Source: JACJVV01 sp964581515
Lineage (GTDB): Archaea; Nanobdellota; Nanobdellia; Woesearchaeales; JACJVV01
NCBI GenBank assembly: GCA_964581515.1
Contig: CAZOOV010000005.1
Span: 1 to 64,000 of the forward strand
Direction: 5' to 3'
DNA: 64,000 nucleotides
The notes under the pieces: generated by a model
Seen by the model: only the letters and a program-made list of their open reading frames with translations
The model's database searches: none
What the model was told of the DNA's origin: nothing
In this document: one piece after another, positions 1 through 8,612 of the stretch
Numbering within the stretch: position 1 is the first letter of the stretch
How the letters are laid out: each line of letters begins with the position of its first letter
Program-made: the position numbers and the translations under genes

Positions 1-421
1 TTGCACCATAATAACCAATCTTTTCTGCTGTAAAGACAAGTACTTGATTTATTTGGTCAAGAAAAGGGAAAACTTTATCTGCTGGTGTCTCAGGAGCAAT
101 TGCAATACCCACTTCCTTATTTATTGCTTTTATTGCTGAGATAATTTTTTCTGGCTCAAGCTCTTCAATGTGAAATATAATTGTGTCAACTGTAGTTCCT
201 TTCTCTTCAATCCAAGCAAGCGGATCTTCAATCATCAAATGCGCTTCAACCTTACAATTATTCTCGGGAATCTTATAATCAAAATTAAGACAATGTGTTG
301 GACCAAACTTACCGTCTAAAATATCAAGCTGGATAATATCTGCATTGTCTTTTACATTGTTTGTTCTCTGCTCAACAGTTTGTTGATCAGTGCCCATTAT
401 TGAAGGTACAATTTGCTTCAT
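1..421 (-). CDS. rpe: Ribulose-phosphate 3-epimerase, C-terminus cut by window edge
   Basis: Interconverts ribulose 5-phosphate and xylulose 5-phosphate in the non-oxidative pentose phosphate pathway. I translated this stretch directly: it opens MKQIVPSIMGTD, followed by QLDILDGKFGP (a strand with the catalytic and metal-binding Asp of the family), then EAHLMIEDP and, near the edge, GIAIAPETPADK, all in the order seen in Rpe TIM barrels. About 140 residues are present and the reading frame is still open at base 1, so roughly the last third lies outside the window. It is followed downstream by nothing visible, but rpiB and a transaldolase lie upstream on the same strand, which supports a pentose phosphate operon. 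The start is the ATG at 421. The enzyme class is clear from the motifs. Confidence 0.88.
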   Translation of the reverse strand, partial: MKQIVPSIMGTDQQTVEQRTNNVKDNADIIQLDILDGKFGPTHCLNFDYKIPENNCKVEAHLMIEDPLAWIEEKGTTVDTIIFHIEELEPEKIISAIKAINKEVGIAIAPETPADKVFPFLDQINQVLVFTAEKIGYYGA

Positions 422-459
422 TTTCTAACTATTTTATGTTTAGTTTATTGATTAGTTAT

Positions 460-894
460 CTAGTTTTCCATCTTATTTATTCTTCTTTTATGCCTGGAGA
501 TATTACTAAATGGAGTTCTAAGCCATGTCGAGGTTATCTGCAGGACTTTCTTTAGTGGAAAGCCTCTACCTCTAAGACAAAGAATATTTGAATCATTATC
601 AATCCTAGATATCTTTGCTGTGTAAGTGTCATATGCAGCAACTGCACGTGCTCCTTTTATCTTATTTGCAGCAATTGCCATGCCAAAACCAGAACCACAT
701 ATAAGAATTCCTTTTGAGGATTTGGTTTTTGCAACTTTCTTTGCAACTTTCTTCGCATAATCTGGATAATCATCCATTTTATCTAATGTTTTTGCACCTA
801 AGTCTTCATATTGGATATTCTTCTTATCAAACCATCTCTTAAGAAGCTCTTTTTCCTTGAATCCTGCATGATCTGAACCGATAAATAATTTCAT
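460..894 (-). CDS. rpiB: Ribose 5-phosphate isomerase B
   Basis: Interconverts ribose 5-phosphate and ribulose 5-phosphate. The N-terminus MKLFIGSDHAGFKEK is the RpiB/LacA signature, and GILICGSGFGMAIAANK matches the active-site Cys loop and phosphate-binding segment. At 144 residues it has the normal family length. The frame also allows a GTG start at 903, but AGGTGA sits five bases before the ATG at 894, so I place the start there. The C-terminal tail (NISRHKRRINKMEN) is basic and differs from typical RpiB. It lies between rpe and a transaldolase on the same strand, so the three probably supply ribose from fructose 6-phosphate, as archaea lacking the oxidative branch need. Archaea more often use RpiA, so RpiB is a mild oddity and may reflect transfer. 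Confidence 0.92.
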   Translation of the reverse strand: MKLFIGSDHAGFKEKELLKRWFDKKNIQYEDLGAKTLDKMDDYPDYAKKVAKKVAKTKSSKGILICGSGFGMAIAANKIKGARAVAAYDTYTAKISRIDNDSNILCLRGRGFPLKKVLQITSTWLRTPFSNISRHKRRINKMEN

Positions 895-988
895 TTCGCT
901 CACCTAGCTGTTTCTTAGATGCTGTGTTTATATAATTTAAGATTATTAAACACTGATTATTAAATACTGATTGTTAAACACTTCTTAT

Positions 989-1822
989 CTACATCAACTT
1001 TTCATATTCAGGGATTGTGTCTTTTAGGAAATTTCTCATCCCCTCTCTTGTCTTGTTATGTGCAGTCATCTGATTAAACACTTGAGGAGGAAGTGTAGCA
1101 ATGTCTGCACCTGCAAGAGCTGCCTCTCTTGCCTGCCTACTGTTTCTAATAGACGCGGCTATAATCTCAGAGTTCATATCATAATTATCAAGAATCACTC
1201 TTATTTCTTCGACTAATTCTATACCTGATTCAAGACCAGACTCTTCTTCTGCCAAGATTGTACTATCTTTTCCTTCCTTACCTTCTTTTTCAATGCCTTC
1301 GGCTGGGAAATAATCTGTCTTTTCAAACTCCATATTATTATCTTTTCTGATCTTGTCATCTATCCTTCCGACAAAAGGGCTCACATATGCTGCGCCTGCC
1401 TTTGCTGCAAGAAGAGCTTGTTCTGGTGTGAATATAAGAGTAACATTAATTGGGATGCCTTCATCTGAAAGTGCTTTTATAGCCTTTAAACCTTCAAATG
1501 ATGTAGGATTAGTATCATCTGTTGAAGGATTTAGAGGTATCTTTATCACTACATGATTATTGCTATTACTGAATCTTTTGTATAAGGCTTTCCCCTGACT
1601 TATCATGTCATCAGCGCTACCACCTTTAACTTCTAAACTAACAGGCAATTTTCCAGCTATTTCTAAGATTTTGTTGATATATGATTCAATATCCGTATCA
1701 TCACCTGAAGCTTCTATTGCTTTTTTCATTAGAGAAGGATTTGTTGTCGTTCCATCAACAATTCCAGTAGAAAATCCAGCTTTTAGTTCATCTAATTTTG
1801 CAGTATCAAGGAATATCTTCAT
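989..1822 (-). CDS. Transaldolase (TalC / fructose-6-phosphate aldolase family)
   Basis: Transfers a dihydroxyacetone unit between sugar phosphates in the non-oxidative pentose phosphate pathway. It begins MKIFLDTAKLDELK and has GIVDGTTTNPSL, both hallmark segments of short transaldolases; VVIKIPLNPS carries the Schiff-base lysine, and INVTLIFTPEQALLAAKAGA and SPFVGRIDD follow in order. At 277 residues it is about 60 longer than the usual 215-220, explained mainly by an acidic insertion of roughly 45 residues after the SPFVGRIDD segment. A GTG start at 1831 is possible, but AAGGTGA lies five bases before the ATG at 1822. It is the first of three pentose phosphate genes running toward base 1. 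Confidence 0.9.
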   Translation of the reverse strand: MKIFLDTAKLDELKAGFSTGIVDGTTTNPSLMKKAIEASGDDTDIESYINKILEIAGKLPVSLEVKGGSADDMISQGKALYKRFSNSNNHVVIKIPLNPSTDDTNPTSFEGLKAIKALSDEGIPINVTLIFTPEQALLAAKAGAAYVSPFVGRIDDKIRKDNNMEFEKTDYFPAEGIEKEGKEGKDSTILAEEESGLESGIELVEEIRVILDNYDMNSEIIAASIRNSRQAREAALAGADIATLPPQVFNQMTAHNKTREGMRNFLKDTIPEYEKLM

Positions 1823-1959
1823 TTCAGTCACCTTCTTATATTATATAATAATAGAGTAATATAAACAACCCATATATAACAATTTTCTCTTTAATGTTTA
1901 AAATCAATTTTAAAAAAAGAATAAAGATGGATGATTAGAAAAATAAGGAAAAATAGATA

Positions 1960-2002
1960 GAAATGAAAATTAAAAAGAAATGAAAATTAAAAAGAAATGA
2001 AA
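1960..2002. repeat. Short tandem repeat, 17-bp unit
   Basis: The unit GAAATGAAAATTAAAAA occurs at 1960-1976 and 1977-1993, with a partial third copy (GAAATGAAA) to 2002. It sits in the otherwise featureless A-rich gap (1823-2050) between the transaldolase and the DsbA-like gene. It is probably replication slippage; no function is evident. Confidence 0.8.
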
Positions 2003-2050
2003 GAAACATATAAAAAACAATTAAAAAAAATTAAAAAGATAATTAAGAAA

Positions 2051-2728
2051 TTATCCTGTTTTTGCTAATTCTGCATCAATTACTTCCTTGAACTTATCAA
2101 AAGGCTGAGCTCCTGATAAGACGTTTCCATTGATGGTGAATCCTGGTGTGCCAGTTATTCCAGCTGCTTGACCTTCTGCCATATCTTTCTTGACACTTTC
2201 AGCCATCATGCCTGAGTCAAGGCAAGTATTGAATTGTTTTGTATCAAGACCAAGATCTGCAGCAAAGCCCTTAAATGCTGTAACTCCCCCTTTGACACCT
2301 TCATCAAAAAGTTTATCATGCATTTCCCAAAACATATCCTGGGCACCTGCACATTTTGCAGCTTCACCAGCTTTCTGAGCATTAGCATGGAATCCTAATG
2401 GAAAGTCTTTGTAGATTAGCTTTACTTTGCCTGTACTGATATATGTATCTTCTATCTGGCCAAGAGTCTGTGTGTAGAATCTAGTACAGAAAGGACATTC
2501 AAAATCACTCCATTCAATTATTGTGACTGGTGCATCTGCATCTCCTTTCATGTTAAATTCTCCTGAAGAACCCTTTCCCTTACCAATAGTTGGTAATGAG
2601 ATTCCATCAAATTTCTGTATGTTAAAGTATACAGAGATCACTAATAGAATTGCAAATAGAATTGTTGTGCATTTCCAAATTGTAGATTTCTTTATTGAAA
2701 TTGTTATAGTTTTTTTATCTTCTGCCAT
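2051..2728 (-). CDS. DsbA-family membrane-anchored thiol oxidoreductase
   Basis: A thioredoxin-fold disulfide oxidoreductase facing the cell exterior. Residues about 17-37 form one hydrophobic segment that reads as an uncleaved signal anchor, followed by a Gly/Ser linker. The catalytic motif is CPFC in ITIIEWSDFECPFCTRF, and the cis-proline loop is GITGTPGFTING; KLIYKDFPLGFHANAQKAGE matches the helical insertion of the family. Length (225 aa) is typical of the DSBA/thioredoxin_4 group. Two further Cys in the helical domain (KCAGAQ and NTCLD) could form a second disulfide. GGGGAGG upstream supports the ATG at 2728. It lies downstream of copA on the same strand, so it may handle thiols in copper-exposed or secreted proteins; that is inferred. 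Confidence 0.9.
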   Translation of the reverse strand: MAEDKKTITISIKKSTIWKCTTILFAILLVISVYFNIQKFDGISLPTIGKGKGSSGEFNMKGDADAPVTIIEWSDFECPFCTRFYTQTLGQIEDTYISTGKVKLIYKDFPLGFHANAQKAGEAAKCAGAQDMFWEMHDKLFDEGVKGGVTAFKGFAADLGLDTKQFNTCLDSGMMAESVKKDMAEGQAAGITGTPGFTINGNVLSGAQPFDKFKEVIDAELAKTG

Positions 2729-2858
2729 TTTAAGTACCTCCCCTTAATAGAGATTAGTTTTAACTATATATATTTATAGGTTTCTAAAATTATACTATAA
2801 TTATGATGGTAATTATAATAGGATTATGACAATTATAATAGGATTATACTAATTATAC

Positions 2859-5072
2859 TTATAATTTTTTGAATTTCAACAATAATGAATTTGATACAAC
2901 ACTGACACTGCTCATTGCCATTGCAGCTCCTGCAATCATTGGATTAAGAAGCCAACCAGTGAAAGGGTATAAAAGTCCTGCTGCAATTGGTATACCCAAA
3001 GTATTGTAAAATAATGCCCAGAACATATTTTGACGTATCTTTGACATTGTTACCCTACTAAGCCTTATTGCTTTTGGAACATCAACAAGATCATCTTTCA
3101 TCAGAACAATGTCCCCTGTCTCCATAGCAACATCTGTTCCAGAACCCATTGCAATGCCTACATCTGCTTGTGCTAGAGCTGGAGCGTCATTGATACCATC
3201 GCCTACCATTGCGACTTTGCCTTTCTTTTGTAGTTTCTTAACATAATCTGCTTTTTGTTCAGGAAGGACACCTGCAAAATAAGCTGTTACCCCTGCTTTT
3301 TTTGCTATAGCTTTGGCAGTTCTTTGGTTATCTCCTGTAATCATATATACCCTAATGCCCATCTTCTTAAGTTTAGTTATTGCATAAGGTGAAGATGGCT
3401 TTATAGTATCTGCAACTGCAATAGCACCTAAAACTTTCTTATTTGATGCGAGTGATGCAAGAATCATAACGGTTTTCCCTTGTTCCTCAAGTTCATGTAT
3501 TGCCTCTTTATGCTTGCTCATACTTATGTTGTATTTATCCATAAGCTTCATATTTCCAAAACTGTATTTGGTTTTTGAAAGCTTAGCTGTTATACCATGA
3601 CCTGGTATAGCATTGAAAGATGTTGCCTTGTGCAAAGGTATTGAATTATCTTCTGCTGATTTGACAATTGCATCTGCTAAGGGATGTTCACTTCCTTTCT
3701 CAATGCTTGCAGCGATTGTCAAAAGTTTTTCTTCGGAAATTTTTGCAAAAGGAACTATATCAGTCACTTCTGGTTGACCTTTTGTTATAGTGCCAGTCTT
3801 ATCAAGCATTACATATTTTATCTTGTGTGCAGTTTCAAGTGCTTCTCCACCTTTGATAAGAATGCCTTTTTTTGCACCCATACCAGTACCCACCATTATA
3901 GCAGTGGGTGTTGCAAGACCAAGAGCACATGGACATGCAATAACAAGAACTGCAACTGCTGCAATAAGAGCGAAATTAAATTCAGAACCCATTCCTAGAT
4001 ACCATGTAAGAAAAGTGATAATTGCAATAAATAAAACAGATGGTACAAAATATGCAGAGACTGCATCTGCAAAACGCTGTATTGGTGCTTTACTGCCCTG
4101 CGCGTCTTGTACAAGTTTGATAATCTGCGATAATGTTGTATTTGCACCTATTTTTGTTGCTTTAAACATAAAGGAGCCATGCTTATTTATTGTCACTCCA
4201 ATTACTTCATCACCAGGATTCTTATCAATAGGTATACTCTCCCCTGTCACCATGCTTTCATCAATAGAAGTTATCCCTTCTGTTATGATTCCGTCTACAG
4301 GAATCTTCTCTCCAGGCTTCACTAAAATAATGTCTCCTACTTGAACATCATCAACTTTAATCTTTATTTCTTTATTGTTTCTTATTATAATTGCTGTTTT
4401 TGGTTTAAGACCCATTAGATGTTTTATTGCTTCATTTGTTTTGCCTTTTGCTTTTGCTTCCAAATAACTACCAAAAAGAACTATTGTAATCAAGACAGCA
4501 CTTGCTTCAAAATACACATGACCTTGTCTTGTTATGACTACAAATATACTATAAAAATATGCAGCACTAGTCCCCATGACTATCAATGTATCCATATTAG
4601 CAGTCTTATCTTTCAAAGCCAGATAAGCACTTTTATACATGGGCCATGCTATCACAAACTGGATAGGGGACGCAAAAATCCACATAATATAAGCTTGATA
4701 AGGAATCATAGCAAAATAAGGAAGACCAGGAATCATGGATTCTCCCATGAAAAACATACCAAGAATAAATACAGGCAATGCAAATAGAAAACTTATAATA
4801 AGATCATACCTCATATGCTTTATTTCTTTTTTCCTATTTTTCTCATCTTGTTTTTGATCAATGTGTATAGAAGCTGTAAATCCCTTGCTAGTCACTAAAT
4901 CAAAAATATCTTGTAGAATTAATTTAGAATCGTCATAAGAGAGAGTTGCTCTATTAGTGGCTATATTTACATTAGCATTATGTACACCTTTTAATTCATT
5001 AAATGCTTTAGTCAATTTAGCAGCACAACTAGCACAATGCATACCTGTTATGTCTAAAGTTGTTTTTTTCAT
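2859..5072 (-). CDS. copA: Copper-translocating P1B-type ATPase
   Basis: Exports Cu+ (or Ag+) across the cytoplasmic membrane using ATP. One N-terminal heavy-metal domain carries GMHCASC (residues about 10-16). Eight membrane helices are predicted; the metal-site motif is CPC in VIACPCALGLATPTA. The phosphorylation motif is DKTGTIT, the A-domain has TGES, the nucleotide-binding HP motif is in SEHPLADAI, and the hinge is GDGINDAPAL. The last helices contain NTLGIPIAAG and MSSVSVVSNS, the Asn/Tyr and Met/Ser pattern that defines the Cu+ subgroup (P1B-1). At 737 residues it is full length. It lies 56 bases downstream of a cysteine-rich membrane protein with a metal-domain-like fold, so the two are probably co-transcribed. 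Confidence 0.96.
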   Translation of the reverse strand: MKKTTLDITGMHCASCAAKLTKAFNELKGVHNANVNIATNRATLSYDDSKLILQDIFDLVTSKGFTASIHIDQKQDEKNRKKEIKHMRYDLIISFLFALPVFILGMFFMGESMIPGLPYFAMIPYQAYIMWIFASPIQFVIAWPMYKSAYLALKDKTANMDTLIVMGTSAAYFYSIFVVITRQGHVYFEASAVLITIVLFGSYLEAKAKGKTNEAIKHLMGLKPKTAIIIRNNKEIKIKVDDVQVGDIILVKPGEKIPVDGIITEGITSIDESMVTGESIPIDKNPGDEVIGVTINKHGSFMFKATKIGANTTLSQIIKLVQDAQGSKAPIQRFADAVSAYFVPSVLFIAIITFLTWYLGMGSEFNFALIAAVAVLVIACPCALGLATPTAIMVGTGMGAKKGILIKGGEALETAHKIKYVMLDKTGTITKGQPEVTDIVPFAKISEEKLLTIAASIEKGSEHPLADAIVKSAEDNSIPLHKATSFNAIPGHGITAKLSKTKYSFGNMKLMDKYNISMSKHKEAIHELEEQGKTVMILASLASNKKVLGAIAVADTIKPSSPYAITKLKKMGIRVYMITGDNQRTAKAIAKKAGVTAYFAGVLPEQKADYVKKLQKKGKVAMVGDGINDAPALAQADVGIAMGSGTDVAMETGDIVLMKDDLVDVPKAIRLSRVTMSKIRQNMFWALFYNTLGIPIAAGLLYPFTGWLLNPMIAGAAMAMSSVSVVSNSLLLKFKKL

Positions 5073-5128
5073 TTTAAATCACTATCAACAATATTAAAAT
5101 GATAAAAAAAATAAAAAATGATCTATAA

Positions 5129-5959
5129 TCAATTGCCTCCGCAACCACAACTTCCACTACCACCGCATGATCCCCCTGAACTACTCCCACAGCTTCCACC
5201 ACATGATGAGCTTTCTGTTGAACCACATGAACTAGCACCAGAACTACAAGCCCCGACAGGCTTAGACTGCTGGTATGAGGTAGATGGTTCAGTTGAAGAT
5301 AGTGATCCTTCTGATTCTGCAATGACTTCAGCAGGATATTCATCAAATACGTCTAATGCAAGCATATCATTCTTTGATGTAAGGCTGGAATCATATTGCA
5401 CTTCAAAATCATTAGGGAAACTAAATTTTATATCTTGAACACCAAGAACTGTCTTTAACTCATTTGAAATAAGTGGGGCATGACCAGGACATGGAATATC
5501 TACACTCAGGGTTATTGATGATAAACTTGACACACTGTCAGCGATAACATTTCCTGTTACAGGAGATGCTATTGAAACATTCGCCAATAAAGGGAATATC
5601 AACATGAAAAGTACCAAATTAATCCCTATTGTTGAACCATACATTCCAGTAAGATATTTCCATCTTGACCTTACACCTGCCATAGAAAGCTGGTTATGCT
5701 TTCTCAAGAAAAGTATAGATGATATTGTAGCAAATACTAATGATAGACCTATAAGATAGTGGAAAAAATATCTATTCATAAGCAATGGTTTAAAGAACTG
5801 CATAAGCATTGTAACTCCAAATATTGAACCTATTATGAAACCAATACAACCTATATGGGGTACAAGACCATAAATTAACCCCTGCATCCAATTACTTGGT
5901 TTTTTCTTAGGTTTGCCACAGCATGAACTTTCATCATTTTCATTATTATTCTCTGTCAT
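5129..5959 (-). CDS. Membrane protein with HMA-like domain and Cys-rich tail
   Basis: Not a family I can name. The N-terminus has a CC pair (SSCCGKPKKK), followed by three hydrophobic helices (roughly residues 20-48, 60-85 and 98-122 of this start). A soluble domain follows with the strand/helix order of a heavy-metal-associated domain: SITLSVDIPCPGHAPLI in place of the usual GMxCxxC loop, then GVQDIKFSF and FEVQYDSSLTS. The C-terminus is a flexible Ser/Gly segment with seven Cys in repeated SCGGS-like units. A start at 5974 is open, but GAGGTG precedes the ATG at 5959 at the right spacing. Being directly upstream of copA, it may bind and hand over copper; the Cys-rich tail fits a metal-binding or chaperone role. 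This function is inferred. Confidence 0.75.
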   Translation of the reverse strand: MTENNNENDESSCCGKPKKKPSNWMQGLIYGLVPHIGCIGFIIGSIFGVTMLMQFFKPLLMNRYFFHYLIGLSLVFATISSILFLRKHNQLSMAGVRSRWKYLTGMYGSTIGINLVLFMLIFPLLANVSIASPVTGNVIADSVSSLSSITLSVDIPCPGHAPLISNELKTVLGVQDIKFSFPNDFEVQYDSSLTSKNDMLALDVFDEYPAEVIAESEGSLSSTEPSTSYQQSKPVGACSSGASSCGSTESSSCGGSCGSSSGGSCGGSGSCGCGGN

Positions 5960-6007
5960 TTTGACACCTCGCATTTGTTAAATGAATCATAATAAAAGAT
6001 AGAAATT

Positions 6008-6094
6008 GAATGGTTTATTAATACCATTCCATTAAGAAAAATGGTTGAAAATGGTTTGAAACAGCGAAATATTAGCGTTTCAACGTTCGAAACG
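6008..6094. promoter_or_regulatory. Promoter region of the metal operon with three inverted repeats
   Basis: The 165-bp gap upstream of the Cys-rich protein holds three inverted repeats. GAATGGT (6008-6014) pairs with ACCATTC (6023-6029), and the eight bases between them, read on the minus strand as ATTAATAA, are the best TATA-box candidate for the operon. TTGAAAC (6056-6062) pairs with GTTTCAA (6077-6083), and CGTTTC (6076-6081) pairs with GAAACG (6089-6094), sharing bases so that only one of the last two can form at a time. This layout suggests operator sites for a metal-responsive regulator; that role is inferred. Confidence 0.5.
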
Positions 6095-6139
6095 TGATTT
6101 AGAGTAATTTTTAGTTGTATTGAAACAAAATCAATTGAA

Positions 6140-6682
6140 TTAGAACTTCTTAACTAAAAATACCTTATTTGTTTTGCCTTGTGGCTTTCTTGAAATTATA
6201 TTTCTTCCTTCCAAAGATTTTAACATATGAGAAAGTGTTGCTTTTGACGTGCTTGTCCTAAATCTAAGAGTAGATTGCTGAATACCATCTTGCTCACGTA
6301 TTGCTTTCAGAACTAATTGTTCTTTCTCGTCGAACCCAGCAAGATACGCCCTAAATTCATCCTTTTCTTTCTCCTGCTTCTTTGCACTTTCTAAAGCAGA
6401 TGATACCTTTACTTGATGCTCTGCAAGGAACTGTTGAGTCTTATCTATGAAAGATAAATATACGCCAAATACCATCAAGGTACAAGAAACTACCAAACCC
6501 ATGATATAAAATGTATTATCTCTATCATCATGAAGGCATGTTCCATCATCTAGAAAACATGAACCTTGTTCTTTGATATAATGACTAATATATCTGTTCT
6601 CTTTCTCTCTAGTTTGCCATGTAGTGAAGATTGAGATTAAACTTAATATGATAAGGATATACCCTATCTGTTTTTGGTTCAT
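6140..6682 (-). CDS. Membrane-tethered winged-helix protein
   Basis: Two hydrophobic helices near the N-terminus (about residues 7-23 and 63-82) enclose a short extracytoplasmic loop with two Cys (GSCFLDDGTCLHDD), which could form a disulfide. A charged helical linker (about 95-118) leads to a C-terminal winged helix: EQLVLKAIREQDGIQQSTLRF, then STSKATLSHMLKSLEGRNII and a basic wing ending RKPQGKTNKVFLVKKF. This resembles the MarR-like winged helices found at the C-terminus of many archaeal membrane regulators. It is the gene immediately upstream of the copper module on the same strand. A membrane sensor with external cysteines next to a copper exporter is suggestive, but its target is unknown. 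Confidence 0.8.
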   Translation of the reverse strand: MNQKQIGYILIILSLISIFTTWQTREKENRYISHYIKEQGSCFLDDGTCLHDDRDNTFYIMGLVVSCTLMVFGVYLSFIDKTQQFLAEHQVKVSSALESAKKQEKEKDEFRAYLAGFDEKEQLVLKAIREQDGIQQSTLRFRTSTSKATLSHMLKSLEGRNIISRKPQGKTNKVFLVKKF

Positions 6683-6757
6683 TCTATTGAGAAGAGATGT
6701 CTAGTATTTATATTTGTTTAGTATTTGTAATCCTATTTATTATTAGAGAAAAAAGAT

Positions 6758-7414
6758 TTATCTTGATGTTGTGATGCCTACCCTATTACAATACTTCTTG
6801 ACAGGGCATTTAGAGCAAAATGGACTAATTGGCTTGCATAAGTTCTGACCAAACGCAACAATCATACTATTATAAGTCTCCCAGTATTTTACAGGCATCT
6901 TTTTTCTCAAAGCCATCTCACTCTCATATGGAGTCTTTGTTTTAATGTAGCCGAAACGATTAGATATACGATGAACATGAACATCAACACACATTGCGGG
7001 TTTTTGAAATCCAACTGCAACAACAAGGTTTGCTGTTTTTCTGCCTACACCGGGCAAAAGTATGAGTTCTTCAACTGTTTGAGGAATAATATTATTGAAA
7101 AGTTGTTTTAGAACAGCTGGTAGTTCTTTAAGATATTTTGCCTTGTTCTTATAGAAACCCACTGGATAGATGAGCTTTTCTATCTGATTTATTGTTAACT
7201 TATTTAGGTCTTCTACTTTGTTTACAATCTTAAAGAGTTTCTTGCAAGCATTGACTGTTGTCTCATCCTTTGTCCTTGCTGAGAGTATTGTTGCAATGAG
7301 CACTTTTGCAGGGTCATTCGTCTGAATCTTAATGAGATCAACTACAGGCACTTTGTAATTTGCTACTTCTTTTTTTAGAATTTTGTAAATTGCATCTATG
7401 TTGACTTTTATCAT
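6758..7414 (-). CDS. nth: Endonuclease III (base-excision repair glycosylase/AP lyase)
   Basis: Removes oxidised pyrimidines and cleaves the abasic site. The helix-hairpin-helix is LPGVGRKTANLVV, whose Lys is the catalytic nucleophile of the family, and the catalytic Asp lies in CVDVHVHRISNRFGY. The C-terminus carries the 4Fe-4S cluster motif with spacing C-X6-C-X2-C-X5-C (CKPISPFCSKCPVKKYC). At 218 residues it is full length. It is transcribed divergently from the lipoprotein gene that starts at 7468. Confidence 0.96.
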   Translation of the reverse strand: MIKVNIDAIYKILKKEVANYKVPVVDLIKIQTNDPAKVLIATILSARTKDETTVNACKKLFKIVNKVEDLNKLTINQIEKLIYPVGFYKNKAKYLKELPAVLKQLFNNIIPQTVEELILLPGVGRKTANLVVAVGFQKPAMCVDVHVHRISNRFGYIKTKTPYESEMALRKKMPVKYWETYNSMIVAFGQNLCKPISPFCSKCPVKKYCNRVGITTSR

Positions 7415-7435
7415 TTTCTTAAGATATACAATAAT

Positions 7436-7451
7436 AGTTATAAAGTTTTTC
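7436..7451 (+). promoter_or_regulatory. Promoter of the SUMF1-type lipoprotein gene
   Basis: The sequence AGTTATAAAGTTTTTC contains a TATA box whose centre is about 26 bases before the ATG at 7468, so the transcript is probably leaderless. The same 16 bases occur at 8582-8597. Confidence 0.6.
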
Positions 7452-7467
7452 TGTTATTAAATAAGAT

Positions 7468-8574
7468 ATGGTAAAGAATATTGTGAAAATAATGATTATA
7501 ATATTTCTTATAGCAATAATGTTAGTAGGATGTACTATGGAGAATAATAATATAAAATCTATTAACAAAATAGATAACTTAGAGCAGGAAGAGCAAGAAG
7601 AACAAAAAGAAGAATTAATTAAAACTAAGATAGAATGTCCTAATAATTTCATACCTGTAATTTCTAACCTTAAAGCAGGAACAACTGATGATTTCTGTAT
7701 TGCAAAATATGAGATGAAGATTAAAGGAATGGATGATGGAGATGTTATTTATGATGAAGAATATATTGCAGAATCAAGAGCTTCTGGGACACCATGGAAG
7801 AATATAAATCTGATTCAAGCAAAATCCGAATGCCAAGAACTTGGTAAAAGATATGATTTGCCTTCCAATGAAGAATGGATGACAGTAGCATACAGTATTG
7901 AATCAACACCAAGCAATTGGAATGATAATAAAACACATTTTATAGGAACGACAAATTCTAAACTTAACATTGGCCATAGCTGCAGAAAAGGGATTATGGG
8001 TATTGACTGTAGAAAGATAGCTGAGACAACTGAGAATGGAAGAGGGATTGCCTATTCTGGTGAAGGACTAGCAGCTGGTAATGATGACAATGATGCATGC
8101 TTTGGATATGTTAAAGGAGATAATGAATCAGAAAAACCTATTTGTGATGCTAATACATGGAATCTTTTTAGAAGAACACATAAGCTAAATAATGATGAAA
8201 TAATTTGGGATTTTTCTGGCAATGTATGGGAATGGGTTGATTGGTATATCCCTTTGGCTAAAGATAGAGCAAGAATAGATGGAGATATAAATGGTGATTT
8301 TCTTGAGATTAATGATCCGGAACCTACAGAAATCATGATTGAGAGTTCTTATAAAAGCCTTAATAAAGATTTGAAAAGTACTAAATTAAACCAGAACAGA
8401 CTTGGAAGATATCATCCGACAATTGTAAATAATAATGCTGGAGCAGCCATGAGAGGAGGCAACTACATGCAAGGCGAATACAATAATGGCATATATGCTT
8501 TAGGCATGGGGTATTCCCCTAATACAAATCATTTGATATGTGAAGTAGGATTTAGATGTGTTTATAGACCTTAA
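7468..8574 (+). CDS. Lipoprotein with formylglycine-generating-enzyme (SUMF1) fold
   Basis: The N-terminus is a signal peptide ending in the lipobox LVGC (Cys22), so the protein is likely a surface lipoprotein. An acidic linker follows. The rest has the landmarks of the FGE/SUMF1 domain: DDFCIAKYEM near the start, ARGT-like ASGTPWKNI, YDLPSNEEWM, then WDFSGNVWEWVDWY, AMRGGNYMQGEYN and the closing GFRCVY. Family members include sulfatase-activating oxidases, but many are non-catalytic binding proteins. The two active-site Cys of true FGEs are not evident at the expected end of the domain, so I favour a binding or scaffold role. It stands at the head of a plus-strand group with a SemiSWEET and an EEP protein. 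Confidence 0.82.
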   Translation: MVKNIVKIMIIIFLIAIMLVGCTMENNNIKSINKIDNLEQEEQEEQKEELIKTKIECPNNFIPVISNLKAGTTDDFCIAKYEMKIKGMDDGDVIYDEEYIAESRASGTPWKNINLIQAKSECQELGKRYDLPSNEEWMTVAYSIESTPSNWNDNKTHFIGTTNSKLNIGHSCRKGIMGIDCRKIAETTENGRGIAYSGEGLAAGNDDNDACFGYVKGDNESEKPICDANTWNLFRRTHKLNNDEIIWDFSGNVWEWVDWYIPLAKDRARIDGDINGDFLEINDPEPTEIMIESSYKSLNKDLKSTKLNQNRLGRYHPTIVNNNAGAAMRGGNYMQGEYNNGIYALGMGYSPNTNHLICEVGFRCVYRP

Positions 8575-8581
8575 CAGTAAG

Positions 8582-8597
8582 AGTTATAAAGTTTTTC
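8582..8597 (+). promoter_or_regulatory. Promoter of the SemiSWEET gene
   Basis: AGTTATAAAGTTTTTC, identical to the element at 7436-7451, ends 16 bases before the ATG at 8613 (17 bases in the other case). The TATA-to-ATG distance again indicates a leaderless transcript. Confidence 0.6.
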
Positions 8598-8612
8598 AGA
8601 GATAGCAAAATT

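Noticed and set aside
3684..4344. Overlapping plus-strand frames of 104 and 184 codons inside copA
   Set aside because: They lie opposite a full-length, motif-complete P-type ATPase and have no ribosome site or recognisable product; antisense shadows.
5118..5260. Repetitive CCACCGCATGATCC-like stretch that could resemble a small repeat array
   Set aside because: It encodes the SCGGS-type Cys-rich tail on the minus strand; spacing is irregular and it is coding repetition, not a CRISPR.
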